Shown in pieces: positions 1 through 12,272 of a DNA stretch of 64,000 nucleotides; the first letter of the stretch is position 1; every line of letters starts with the position of its first letter. Both the position numbers and the translations under genes were made by a program. The notes beneath the pieces are model-generated. The model searched no databases. It saw only the letters and a program-made list of their open reading frames with translations, and was not told the DNA's origin. Origin of the DNA: Rotaria macrura (lineage: Eukaryota > Rotifera > Eurotatoria > Philodinida > Philodinidae); assembly GCA_900239685.1 (NCBI GenBank), contig OENT01000680.1:1-64000 (forward strand), written 5' to 3'.

Positions 1-2712
1 TTGTCGCATCGGATAAACCTACTGTTAATTGTTCTTTAGCATCGAGTAGTAGAAAAACCTCATCTGAATCCATATTTAATGTGCTATCCAGTTGATCGAC
101 ATGAGATATTTGTCCATCGGAGTTATGTTGATTTTTTGCACTAGTGGTGTGTTGTGTCTGTTCTGAATCACTCGATGTAGATACATGTGTTTCCATGGAA
201 TCACTATTTTGATGTAATAGCGAAAGTGAATGTTCATAGTCGTCATCTAGTTGAACATCTGCAAATAAAGATACGGTACTGCTGGGATTGGATTTTGGCA
301 ATGGATGTGCACTGAATGTTTGTTGCTCTTTGTGTGAATGTATACTAAAATATAAAAATAGAGGTAATCATTCATGTCATTAATAGTTGAATCAAGGAAG
401 AGATGGCTTCATTTTTAGAGCCACATTTATCTTTGCTTTTGAAAAAGAATTCCATTTTTTTTATTTCAATACCTTTTGAGGGATATATTCTTGTGTAGTT
501 GTAATCGATCCCAGATAGAAGCAAATGAGCGTTACTCTATTCATGAAAAAATCAGCTTCTATTTATTGTCAAAATGGATCATGGTTTTTCTGTAGAAAAG
601 AAAACAGCTTCTTGCGAAGTTCTCCTTTCTCCTGCCTAGACATTCTACGGGTACTGAATGCTAATTGTTGGTATATTTGGTATGTGTAGGTTGGAAAACT
701 CATGTAATAACTTGCTTTTGGGCTTAGATATTTACTGTGTGAGGAAGACGGATCGACATTATGTTGTTCAGTGTTGTTTATTTTAAACTTTCCACTACGA
801 ATACTACTGGTATGACTAGTTCCCAGCTTCTTCGACCACTACCCAATCAGACGAAATGTTTTGGAAAACGCGTTTAAGCCCCCGAAAATGGACGGAAAAT
901 TGAAACGAGTGGATGTGCTTGGATGACAATCGACGTTCCCGATTGTGAGTGAAAAACACTCGGTTCCCCACCACCGTGTGGGTTTAATCGCGTTTTCAGC
1001 CAGGAAAATCATAGTAAATGCATTAAAAAGAAAGAAGATCATAGACCGCTTCAAAAAGAATCACACCGACCAATAGCAAAAGAAAATTTACTGAAAAGTT
1101 AGCAGCGACAATGGCACCCGCCGATGCTAATAGTTCTTTGCTCACAAACCAGTAATCTGAAATATATAGAGACCTCGAACGCAAATATTTGCAAGCGATG
1201 CTAGATCATGGTAACCATCGCTATATCATGAGCTTTCTAATTTAAGACTGCGACGATAAGAAACATGCATCTCTATGTGAGCATAAATATATATCGTTCG
1301 ATGACTATTAACTAAAGCTAGAGTAGTCTAATCTTCGTAGAAACTGTGTTTATTTACCATGAATTGTCAAAACAAAGCAATCCCTTGGACAAAAAGTCCT
1401 AGGAGATTCATTCCGATAATCGGATCCGACAGGATTATATAAGATTTTTATTGAACCGACGAAATCCGATCGGATTCCTGTGTAAGGAAAGACTTTCGGA
1501 GCCTAAGTGTAGGATGCCTATCTGATTCTACTGTAGGCTTTTGACCCACTTCTAGAAATGTCCCCAGGTACTAATTAGTACCCAATTAATAAAATGGGTT
1601 TCTTCCACCAAATTCGTCTGTATTTCCGTTTTCTGCAAATCCAATCGGATTGCATCAGCTGATCGAATTCATCCCATTGGATTTAAAATGTCACACCGAT
1701 CGAGAAGTACGGAGCAGTTCCCTCAGAAAAACATCGGAACATGGAAGCAGTATTCTGGCCTTGGATTACAAATTTCTGAAATTAAGAAATACCTATATGG
1801 GATTTCGTTTTCTGAATTATACTATCATTTTCACTAAAACTTGAGCAAAATTATTTAGGCTTTGAACATTACGCCGCACCTAAAATATATATGCTTTGCT
1901 TGCAGGAAACAACTTTTCACATTACTAGGTTTTTTCGTAGTAACTGATGATCGGTGGAGGGGGGGGGGGTAGTGTCACGATGATCCCTGTACTCCCACTT
2001 AGGGAAATGTCAAGTCGCGTGAAAATATAGGTAATATAGGAAAAGTAATTGAAATATAAGACAAAATATAGGATTTTTCAAAAAAATAGGAATTATAGGT
2101 ATCATAGGTCGAATCCGAGCTCAGGCACTATTCCGACCGAAAGTGTTTGGACTTTTTCTGCAGGAAGGCAACTAATTACTGATCTCTCTAGCAGAAACCG
2201 GTTGGAAATCATCTGGAAAATATCCGGTACGTTTCCTCCCCATATAATGCTTCCATGGTGCTGTACTTTCTTACAGGGTACGACGATTCTTCCTGCATGT
2301 TTTCTGCAGTATCCGTAGACTGGAATGATTGATCTGGATTATCTAGACATACCAATGCTTTATCAACTTACGTATCCTTTTCTGTGAAAAGTATTCGTCG
2401 TGCATGTGATTTTCGAAGTTTGTGTTGTCTTGCGCCAGATGTTTTATGTCGACTTTCATAGCATGAATAACAAAAGTATAATTTACAAGTCAAACAATAA
2501 AAGATAGCTGCATGACTTCGATCAATGGAACAGTATTCGCCATCAATTTTATCTAGATTCCACCTTTCATGGTTTATATTGTTCGAACTTTTATGAATTT
2601 CATTTTCACATGAATTACATTGTAATGAATTACATTGAATACAATAGAATGATGCTTTTAACAACTTTTGATTGTTGCATTCTCGGTAGGAAGCGCAATT
2701 TAGAGAAGGCAT
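1..2712 (-). CDS. ZFYVE1 (DFCP1)-like double zinc-finger protein, 5' part
   Basis: Two exons are visible, 2372-2712 (start ATG at 2712) and 1-344, joined in phase (2+1) across a 2-kb intron with a GTAAGT donor. The gene continues past the left edge. The first exon encodes two successive Cys/His clusters (CIQC..CNSC..H and YCSIDRS..CLTC..CYSC..H), the spacing I recognise from the N-terminal B-box-like fingers of ZFYVE1/DFCP1. The second exon is Ser/Asp/Gln-rich and ends in FLLLDAKEQL, which resembles the lead-in to the GTPase-like region of that family. In vertebrates ZFYVE1 marks omegasomes and lipid droplets through C-terminal FYVE domains, which would lie outside this window. The family call therefore rests on the N-terminal fingers only. 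The next gene, SLAIN, is divergent 398 bp away. Confidence 0.6.
345..2371 (-). other. 2-kb first intron of the ZFYVE1-like gene with repeat-like DNA
   Basis: No convincing coding sequence was found on either strand. It is long for this locus, where most introns are 50-70 nt. The part 1380-1700 has several copies of a TCGGAT/ATCCGA motif, including a perfect 14-bp palindrome aatccgatcggatt at 1463-1476 and a one-mismatch copy at 1638-1651. A run of ten G lies near 1958-1967. This looks like the remains of a non-autonomous insertion, but no clean termini or target duplications could be defined. Confidence 0.4.
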
Positions 2713-3110
2713 TGCATAAAAATAAAGATATGATAACTTTTTAAAGTAAAGAGATAGAAATTCAGGTGGGTTTTTTCATGTGATTCACGCTCTGAATAAT
2801 ATTAAGCAAGATCCCCATTATCTTTTTATCAAACAATATTTCGATAGATTTATTATGGTATGAATATGAATAGATTAAATCATTCGAATATAATATCCAA
2901 CTCTGCATGCATTCAATATCCATAGATGTCACTTGATATGAAAGTGTATTTCTATTGGTTGCATGCTTTACAACTTCTAGAGATATCTGTGTGTGTGCAT
3001 GCGTGTGTGTTTGTGTATGCATATTCATACTTCATTTCATTCAAGATCATTAAACAGAGAAAGAAAAATCGATTTCAAATAAATTTTCGTAGTTGATCGA
3101 TATTGATGTG
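2713..3110. promoter_or_regulatory. Divergent promoter region, ZFYVE1-like / SLAIN
   Basis: This 398-bp spacer separates two head-to-head start codons, so it must hold both promoters or 5' UTRs. A TG/CA-rich simple stretch lies at about 2988-3020. No TATA box is convincing. ORFs here start at non-ATG codons or are repeat-derived. Confidence 0.5.
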
Positions 3111-6100
3111 ATGAACGATCAATATATGGTATCAATGATTGACGCTACTCGAAATATAACATTTGATAATGCTGCACTTTTAACAAGTTCAGCTTTAAAT
3201 GCATTACATTTTCCTGATCTAACAACATCGGGAATATCCGATATAGGTGGTGGAAGTAGAACGACAAGTTTCCTTATTGATAGTGTTGGCATATGTGAAT
3301 CCATGACAGAAAGTTTTTTGTTAACACCTACTCAAGATGAAACAATCATAATTAATCATTCAAATGTTCCACTATTAGACACATCGTTTCCAAACAATTT
3401 AAAACTTGAGAAAAAGGACTCAATGACACAAAAAAGACGTCGTTCACGCAAATCACAATTCGATGGATCATTGGATGCAGTATTATCGTTTGATAAAATC
3501 GAATCGGTTAGCATATTCGATGAAAAAATTGAAGCCGATGATGCTTGGTAATAATATCATTATTTTTCATCGCACTTTCATTTGTCTTTATTAAATTGAC
3601 TATTCTAGGTTATATGAAGTACCAAGAGACGAATACAAAAATGAACCTATAACTGATAATATCTATTCATGGGTACATAAAGAATTTAAATCAAATGACA
3701 TTAAGGCAAGTAAACATCGGCTTCTCTGTAAACTTGACGATATGTCCAATGGTAAGGAAATTTTATCGGACAAGAACAGAAAGCAACTATTCATATTTCA
3801 ATATTCGTTTAGCACGAGCCATACGAAGTGTATCATGTCATAATTTTGTTGACAAACATCGATCTGACAATGTGAAAAGAAGTTTAACTGATCAACACGT
3901 TAATTCAGGTAGAAATATCTCTTTTGTTAATTGAAATAAATTTCAAAATTTATCATTATTAATTTCAAAGAAGCAAAAGAAATTTTCGAAGTTTAGATAG
4001 AACCAATAAAGACGATAATAATCAGTTTCATATGTGTCTTAATGATACACTTAGCGATGAAGAACAATTCTATAATTGTTTTAATGATAGTTTTATACAT
4101 CGAACTCAGTTAATTGAAAATTTAATACAACAATATTCATCCTTGACTAGTCTTGATCGAAACACGCTAACACTGAATAGTAAGACATATTGTATGATGT
4201 GAGCAAAATTCATTAGTAAAGAGTTTGTTTGATAAGCATGAAGTTGAAACGGTTGCTTTTATTTTGTATATTTGGATTGTCTTTTGAATTTCACTGTTTT
4301 TCTTTTTCAATCATAGAACCCATTAAACATGCTCAGTTGCATTCACCGTTGCGTCCGATTAGTCCTTTATTTACTGAAAACATTAATACTCGATCATTAT
4401 CCCCATTTGCACCTACTATTATGATCACCAATACTAATGAACATCACAATCATCATAGTAATGGTACAACTACAATGCTTTCGCGTGATAATTCAAGAGA
4501 GCATGAACGAGAACCATTGGATTATACTGATCTTGAAGGTAATTAGAAACTTTTGTCCGTACTAATGATGAACTACTTTTGATGTATGCGTACCGTCGTG
4601 CGTGACTGCTTCTCTCAATCTAGACAACTTTGTTACAGTCTTGTACAAAATAGGCCTTCTATGTAAAATGAAATCTTGCCGAATCCATGGATAACATATC
4701 ATTGATTTGTAATTGTTCGATACAGTTGGTATAGAACAGTTTTTCTAAGTCGTATTGTTCCAGACTGTGAATTCATCAAACAAATATCCTACATGTCACT
4801 TTATGAACAGCGTAAATCTATTTGAATATCACTGTTCTCAAATGCTTCTATTGATTAGATTAATATGTTTCAGTTTTATGACCATTTGCAAGAAAAATGG
4901 TCGTTAGTCAGTAGAATTAAAACATCAACAAAAACTACAGTGTCATCTGGTAAAAATGAATTTAACTATATTGAATCAACTTATTTTGAGATACTATTAG
5001 ATTCAGTAAAAAATAAATTTCATTAATTACATAAGAGATGCTTTTTGATTGCCAAGTCAATTGTATTGAGATCTTTGAAAAGCTATTCTATGGCACTTCA
5101 GTTTAATCTAGCGATTAATAATTCTTTTCAGGAGCAATATTAAGAGAAAATGATAGATTTCGAATGTTTTCAATTTTACTATAATCTCCAGTCTAAGACA
5201 AAACTATCATAGAAATGTATCGCTCCGAAATATTGTTGAATCCGATTTTCTTAGTTCAGAATCATAGTCATTCCAGCAACTATGTTCGATTCCTATGTAT
5301 GTATCTATATGGATTACAGTCGTAGTTTGACAAGCAGTTTTTCTGAAAGATTCATGCAATTTCTTTTGTTAGAATATATCATTCGAAATCTAGCCGATGT
5401 AGATTCATCAAGAATTAAAATTTGAAAATTTTGTCATATTTGACCTATGGTGAAAGTATGGAATAAAGAGAAATATTTCGAATTTCAATATTCCACCAAT
5501 GACTAGTACAACGTAATAAAAATCAATAGAATTTTTAAAATATCTAATCAGTTTCCTAAATCATATAGTACTAATATATATATATATATATATCTTCTTT
5601 TCCATTTTGAATTTTAGTTATGGCTAAAATACAACTTGAAAGTCAGTATTTTATATTATTCTACGTAAACAATAGAAATATATCTATATTTAAAAAATCC
5701 TCATGCTTCATTCAGATTTACGTCAAGCTGAACGACAAGGTCCATTATTTAAACGTTTCGGTATGTTCTCTTATTAATTTGTTTTCTTAGATCAATATCA
5801 TTCATAATTTAAATTTATTTTTACTATTTCTCATGATGTCATGTTTTATTCAAAGAAATTCTTTTCTCAGTACTATCAACGCATGAACATATAGATCGTT
5901 TGATCATCGATACATTTTCAAGATACAGCTCAAATACTATTTTGAGATTACCTATTAAGAATAATTTTTCATCAGCATCCATTTATATTTCTTAGACATT
6001 CTATTGGTTATAACACAATCATCATAGAATAAAATCAAATTAATGTTGGTCGTATATCAATTCCGAAAAAAAGAAAAAGAAAAGAAAAGTTTGCTTTATT

Positions 6101-8934
6101 CAATGAAATGAATTGATAACAATATTATCAGGTTTATAATGACACATTAATCGTATCTGTTTTGTTTTCAGCATATTACTACCTTGCACTTTAATGCTTA
6201 ACTAAAACATATTACTTAAATATAGTCTTGTGTGTCACCCTTTTCTTTGTTCTACCCGTGATTGCTTAATAAATTTGCTTTTGCTTTATGTGATTGCAGG
6301 CGGTTCTAATGCTTCTCTTGCATCAACCAGCAGTGCTACAAGTCTCTCGATGTCAAGTGAGTTTTTCGTTTAATCAATACTTCATGATTTCTTTCTTTTG
6401 CTTTTGATTTTAAAAATATTTCATCTGAATCAATAGATTCTAGATTTTATTTTCAAAGTTCACTTGTTTGTTTAACATCATGAAAAGAACCATAGGCTAA
6501 ATTGTCATATGCATATGCAGATTTGTTTGTTGAATTGGTTGAAAAAGATTTTTGATTAGAAATCATCTTTGAATTATCTGAAGAAAATCTTCGTTTTTGT
6601 TGATAGTTAACTAGAAAAGAAAAATAAATTTTAGTTTAATTAGAAATTTCCTTCATTGTTCTTGATTATACTTGTCATTGTTTCTTGGCAATGTATTGAA
6701 TCAATTTTTACTTTTTCGTTACTCATATTCAAAGTAATGAAGTCAATGAATAATGTATTTTTTCACACAGCCTTACTAAACGACAAAGTCATTGCAATGT
6801 ACAATACGTAACAATTTGAGTGAGAAAAAAAAACGAAGGAGTGAGAAGAAAAAGAAAACAACTTCTTTTTATGATATGTAAGGACAAGAAAAAGAAAAAT
6901 AATTTTAAAATTTATCCGTTCTTTAAAATAGTTTTATTTAAAAACATTAAACCCTATTTTCATTTTGCATGTCTGAGTTAATTTACCATATTTAATAAGA
7001 CTAAGAACTCCTCAGGTCGGCCATAGATCCCTTCCCGCTAAATCGGCAAGCTGTCATTATACGTTTTTACTAGTCTGATTTGTCCCCTACTCAAAGACGA
7101 ACTTCTTTTCTAATAGTTATGCATGGAAAATTTATAAAAAAGAGAAACCATTCTAACTTTTATTTTTTTCATAGCTCGATAATTCCTCGAACGGAAGTAA
7201 AAGATTGCGTTATCATTTTCCACGGAAACTAATTTTGCACATGGAATCTCTAAGTATCAGACAAAACTAATGTCAACAGGGATTCATAGAAGATTTTTTC
7301 AAATAGACATGTGTTGATTATTGAAGTTGAATATCAGTTCCAAAATTGTATTGTACAGAACATCAAATCACTCATGAATACAATGTGTCAGATACGAGAT
7401 TTCGTCGAACAATATTTTATAATCGGAATAGAATATATCATGGTTTGTCTCCGTATTGAAGATATCTACATGACTAACACAACTTTTCAGTTCTTGGATG
7501 AATAGATCCAATCATGCCTGAACATTTCCTGTGTATTCTGAACTCTCACATGCATCTAGTGTGACATGCTTTGAAAGAACGAATGGTTTCATCGAGCATA
7601 TTTCCCTTTTTTATGGCTGCGATACAAAGAAAAAACATTTTCTATAAAACTGAAGTTCACATGTTTGTTAAGATTGAAATTCTCCATAGCTTGACTTCTA
7701 CGTTTCTGATTAATCTATTGCATTCAATATGTGACTGATGCATTATAGTCTGCGCGCGAATCGTCTACCTTTTTATGAAAAAGAAAAGTTCAATAAATTA
7801 TTTCATTTTTTTTTTGTTTCTATTAGATCGAACAGGTAGTAAACCTCCGGTTGCTCCAAAAGCAATAATAACAAGGTTAGTATATCTTCGATGAATCGTA
7901 TTTAATACGCATAAGAACATATTTAAGAAATGGTGTGAAATCAAATTCTTCTCGTGCATCAACTCTTGTATCTACTACTAAAACCAATGGTCATGATGTA
8001 CCAACAGTATCTCAACCAAAAACGTCTGTCACGTTAGCAACACGCACTAGTCTTTTACCACCGAATTCAGCCGATAATAATCGGACGAGGCCACCAACAC
8101 ATCGTCTGATGCAATCGTATCGTGGTTCACAAACATCCTTTAATGATAATAATAATAATGATAATCCTAAAGTTCAAGTTGTTGCTTCATCATCATCTGT
8201 TCAACGAAACAGTAAGAAGCCAGTCAATTGTTTTACTTCAACATATACTAAGAAAGAGTTTAAATTGAATGAAAATGGTTTACTCAATGATGTGAGTAAT
8301 AAACCATCAATAGCAACAACACGATCACAAGTTGTACCACAACGACGTACAATATTGCCACATTCAGCAACATATTCATCTGTGGAACGAATCCCATCAT
8401 CATCTATGGATACAGTCACAAGTCGACAAGCAATTCTTCCACGTAGCTCATCATCAACATTAAGTCAAGGAAGAAAAAGTGGAATACCAACTGTTGGAAA
8501 ATTTCAAAAGTCAGCTGGCACAACTATAACTCGGTAAGTTGCAGATTTTATTCGATGAATTTTTGAAAATTCATCGAGTTTCCTTCATTATTATAACTGG
8601 TTTCTTCGTCATCAAACATATTTTCAGTCATCATTCACTTTCATCACGACGTACGACGATTAATGGATTTTAGAAAGGCATGAGTATTAATTAAACAGTA
8701 TAGATAAATTAATCGCATGATTTATTGCATGGTTCTTTTTATATGTTCGGTTATTGAATTTTCGTCCTTTGAAATCACATACGATTATTTGTTGTCTTTT
8801 ATTTTAGCCCTACATCGTCGTATGTAAATCCTTGTACTCAATCTTGGGGCAGTATGGTGGTCACGAGAGAAGTCGGAGGACAAGTATCAATGTCACGTCC
8901 TCCAATAGCATCATGGAATGAAGGATGTTATTAA
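3111..8934 (+). CDS. SLAIN-motif family microtubule plus-end protein
   Basis: Eleven exons: 3111-3547, 3609-3751, 3813-3908, 3997-4179, 4317-4538, 5618-5641, 5716-5760, 6300-6356, 7827-7875, 7928-8533, 8808-8934; 662 aa. The first in-frame ATG is 3111; the open frame from 3093 begins at TTG. Family marks are the acidic lead plus W-L-Y block (about residue 146), the motif DLEVMAKIQLENLRQ split over three exons including a 24-nt micro-exon, and the C-terminal ending SWNEGCY, which matches the vertebrate SLAIN1/2 ending. A basic SGIP motif (codons near 8478-8489) fits the SxIP consensus for EB1 binding. Known SLAIN proteins bridge EB1 and ch-TOG/XMAP215 and promote microtubule growth. The 606-nt tenth exon is Ser/Thr/Arg-rich and disordered. 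The rather long introns after exons 5, 7 and 8 hold no recognised gene. Confidence 0.85.
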
Positions 8935-9595
8935 TTATTTTCACTGTTTTTTTGCTCACTGATCTGCATTCTATGATGCATGCACAAATATTTGTTTTCT
9001 TTCTTTTCCTTTTTTGATCTGCTCAAACAACGGTGACCTATACTTTCTCCCTTTCTGATTGATTCTGGCTATGATGACAAGTTATTTTCTATTGTAACAA
9101 AATAAAAGTTTTTTTTTTCTTTTGTTTTTATTCTATCACTAGTATGTACTTGTCGCTGTTGACAAATTTCATTTCGTTCATCAGCCTTTTGCTTGACTCT
9201 AAGATTATCTGTTTCTTTTCTTTTTGTTTGTTTGTTTATATCGCAGTAAATGTGCCTTTATGTTTATTTGTTTGTTGCCTTTTTGCTTTCCATGCTATTA
9301 ATTACATGATACTTTATCTGTTTCTTTTTTTCTTGTAATTTCCTGAAAGAGAAAGTAAATCAACGATAAGAAGAAAAAAAAGCAAACAAAATTTTAAAAT
9401 TAATTATTAATTATAATAATAAAAGATGAAAGACATTCTGATTCATTATACTTAGATTAACTCTTTTTATTGAATAATTGTGGTTAATATGGGTACGCAG
9501 GTTGGTTATTGACCTTTTCGTTTGGTTATGTGCATTTCTTTTGTAAATGAATTCTTATTGTCTAGTTTCGTTTGACGAAAGAGGAGAGTGCATTG
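8935..9595. other. SLAIN 3' UTR and OCIAD upstream region
   Basis: T-rich sequence follows the SLAIN stop, with an AATAAA-like element at about 9098-9105. The long T/C tracts give spurious hydrophobic ORFs. An in-frame TAG at 9563-9565 blocks any upstream extension of the next gene. Nothing else was found. Confidence 0.5.
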
Positions 9596-12135
9596 ATGGA
9601 TGAATGTCGAAAGTCGAGTTTCTGGTATCGATGTGAGTTATGACTTTTCTTTTCTCGACTGATTTAGCAAAACGAATATTCTTGTTTTCTCATTTTGTAT
9701 GTAGCTGTACCTTTAATGGCTATTACAACAGCTGTTATGACATATCGACGTTTGAATAGTATGTTTCATAGCAAAATCTTAGACTGAAACAATCTGATGA
9801 TCATGATAAATTTAGATTCAGCCGCATCTAAATTTTATGGTTTCAAATTATCTGGAGCTGTGCTTGGTGGTAAATATATCAATCATACTATTCATGTTAG
9901 AGTACAATGCACCGACAGAAAAGAAAGGTGGAAGAGAAGAAAACTTCGTTCACTGGCTCGTAACGACACCCGAACATGTTTCCATTAAGTGTCAAAATGT
10001 TTTTGACTTATGACTATGTATATCGTACTGGTTCTCATAAGCTACAAATGATTTAAATTGTAGAATATCTCAGATTTGTATAGGAAATTCGATATTCGAA
10101 CATACTTGAGGACTTTGCTAATAAATACATTATAGTGTGAAAGTGTCTGATTTTCTAATAGACTCATTTATGAATGCTCAACGTGACAATGTTTGACTAT
10201 ACATGAACGAAGCAAAAAATATATTTACACTTATAATGAACTTATTTTAGGAGAACAGTAATGAAAAAAATCAAAAGTTCCTATATAGAAACGTGTACCT
10301 ACAAAGTATTACCTTAGGATTTAAGTAGCGATTTCTATTGTTCTTTTTTTGAGGCGGTGTGTCTTGACATTAGAAGAATGGTAGAAATACCAATGTGCCG
10401 TATTCTCAGCAAATAACTTGACAAAATTTGAAGAGATTTTTACATCACTTTGATTTGCTTTGTAAGTCTGTTTGAAAGAACTAAAATTTTTGAAACCACT
10501 AATTCAACTTTCTAAGCTCGAAATAACACTAAATTCAGACATAGTGATTCCAACAGAAAAAGAAACCATTTCTCCATACAATGATACATGATTGATTCGA
10601 TTGTTCGCACAACTTTTTTTATTTCAACAATGCTTGTGTATTGAAAGGAGTTCATGTAAATTATAATAAACAAATTAGTGAAATGAACCGGCCATTTATC
10701 CAAGAGATTGTTTAGTAAATCTTGTCTCTTATACTATTGTATATAGAATGATGTTGCTTGAGTTCGTGAATAAATTATATCTAAATGTGACTCACACAAA
10801 ATATTTTCCAAAAGTTTCAAAGATTTCTTCAAACAGTCGAAAAGCCGTGCAAAAAAATTTTTTCTTTCATTACAAGAGAATATTTTTTATAATAATACTT
10901 TTTTCTTGTTCTAGCGTATTTATTCGGTAAAATATCTTATGTTCCGGAATGTCGAAAACTTATTCTTGAACGATTACCCAATTCAAATCTTGCTCGTTCA
11001 TTCGACTCAAAACCATACGATATGATATCTGAAATGTACAAATGTGTATACATGCATATTCTAATACTTGATTATTCACGTATTGTTCATTTCTTTTTTT
11101 AGGGCACAACCTCCTGAGATTGTTTCAAAATCAGCCACAACAAATATATTTGGTACTCATAATACAGATGAAGAAGAACAGCAAGATGATTTTCTAGTAC
11201 CACTTGATACAACAGACAAAAATGGTACTCGACGACATGTAACATACGATGAATTACGTCAAAAAAATCGAGCTGAACATGCATCGAAGTTTTCCGGAAT
11301 CAAAGTTCGAAATGGTATGTATGTTTTTATCCTACTTCTTCATATTGTGTGCACAACATTTTTACTTTTCAATATAATAAGATAAATGATTCATTGCGAA
11401 AGAGTTAACTAGTCATCGTATACAACTTTAACAACAATTCAATGACTTTCTCTTTGAAATTCACAAGAAAATTTATTCTTTTTAACGAGTAACATGAATG
11501 TGTACAATTTATCGATTGATTTTAAAATCTTTATTATACGGAATGACGCATGTTCTCAATTGACAAATGAAAGAATGTTAATCGTATTTTATGTTTGAAA
11601 CCTAATAAGAGTATTATGAGCTTATTTGAAATATGAAATATTATGAGAAAACATTGTCATGACATTGACCTGAAAGTAAATAAAATTGTTAATAAGATTA
11701 TTTACGATAACAAAAGTATTTTTTGTAATTTAACTATTCGAATGATTACAAGAAAGTTCATTGCTCTCATTCAAAATTTGAACACAGAAAATTTTTGAAT
11801 GCACTTGTCAGTGTTCTAGTACTTAATCTTTTTTTACTACATTTGATACTTCAACCTTTCGAATAATGAAATTATCTAGTCTTAGCGATCACTTTGTTGT
11901 TACGCTATTTTCATCACAAAGTGGATGTCGAAAATTTTACACTCTTCTTCTTCTTTTTATTTTTTGAATAGATGTACCTTCAACCAGTCCATCTCCAAAT
12001 ACGTCTGTGCAAGACAATAAAAAACTTGCAAGTTTACCAATAATTTCCAATGAACCACCAAGCTCGACGAGTAGTCCTCTTGAGAAACGAACGAACGCAC
12101 GCAAGAATCAATATGGTGATGAAGTATATGACTGA
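9596..12135 (+). CDS. OCIAD1: OCIA domain-containing protein (OCIAD1-like)
   Basis: Six exons: 9596-9632, 9705-9758, 9816-9869, 10915-11035, 11103-11314, 11972-12135; 213 aa, close to human OCIAD1 (about 245). The N-terminal OCIA domain is clear: MDECRKSSFWYRSVP, then two hydrophobic segments, then FGKISYVPECRKLILERLPNS, matching the ECxxESFWYR and GKxSYxxxC signatures. The C-terminal half has VTYDELRQKNR and ends NQYGDEVYD, like the NKYGDxxDE end of OCIAD1. In vertebrates OCIAD1 sits in mitochondrial inner membrane and endosomes and affects electron transport and STAT3 signalling. The donor of exon 4 (GTACAA) is weak but is the only one giving the right phase. The start is fixed by an upstream in-frame stop. 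Confidence 0.85.
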
Positions 12136-12187
12136 AAACTTAATTTAATTTTCAAAACAATAGTGTTTGTTTTCATCCTTGATAAAA

Positions 12188-12197
12188 AATAAATAAA
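12188..12197 (+). terminator. Overlapping AATAAA polyadenylation signals of OCIAD1
   Basis: Two overlapping AATAAA hexamers lie 53-62 nt after the OCIAD1 stop, just before the convergent gene that ends at 12273. Confidence 0.5.
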
Positions 12198-12272
12198 GAA
12201 TTCATCTATCTCTATCCATGAATCTGAATAATCGTTTTTTTCTCGCTTTAAAATGTACACTAGTTTCGTGTC

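Noticed and set aside
839..1054. Minus-strand ORF 71 codons long in the first intron
   Set aside because: It is not needed for the in-phase join 2372 to 344 and has no similarity to the gene family.
2049..2318. 89-codon plus-strand ORF inside the ZFYVE1-like intron
   Set aside because: It starts at a non-ATG codon or in repeat-like DNA, and has no domain and no splice partners.
5570..5592. TA dinucleotide repeat as a regulatory element
   Set aside because: Ordinary microsatellite within an intron; similar runs occur at 14400-14475 and 51010-51030.
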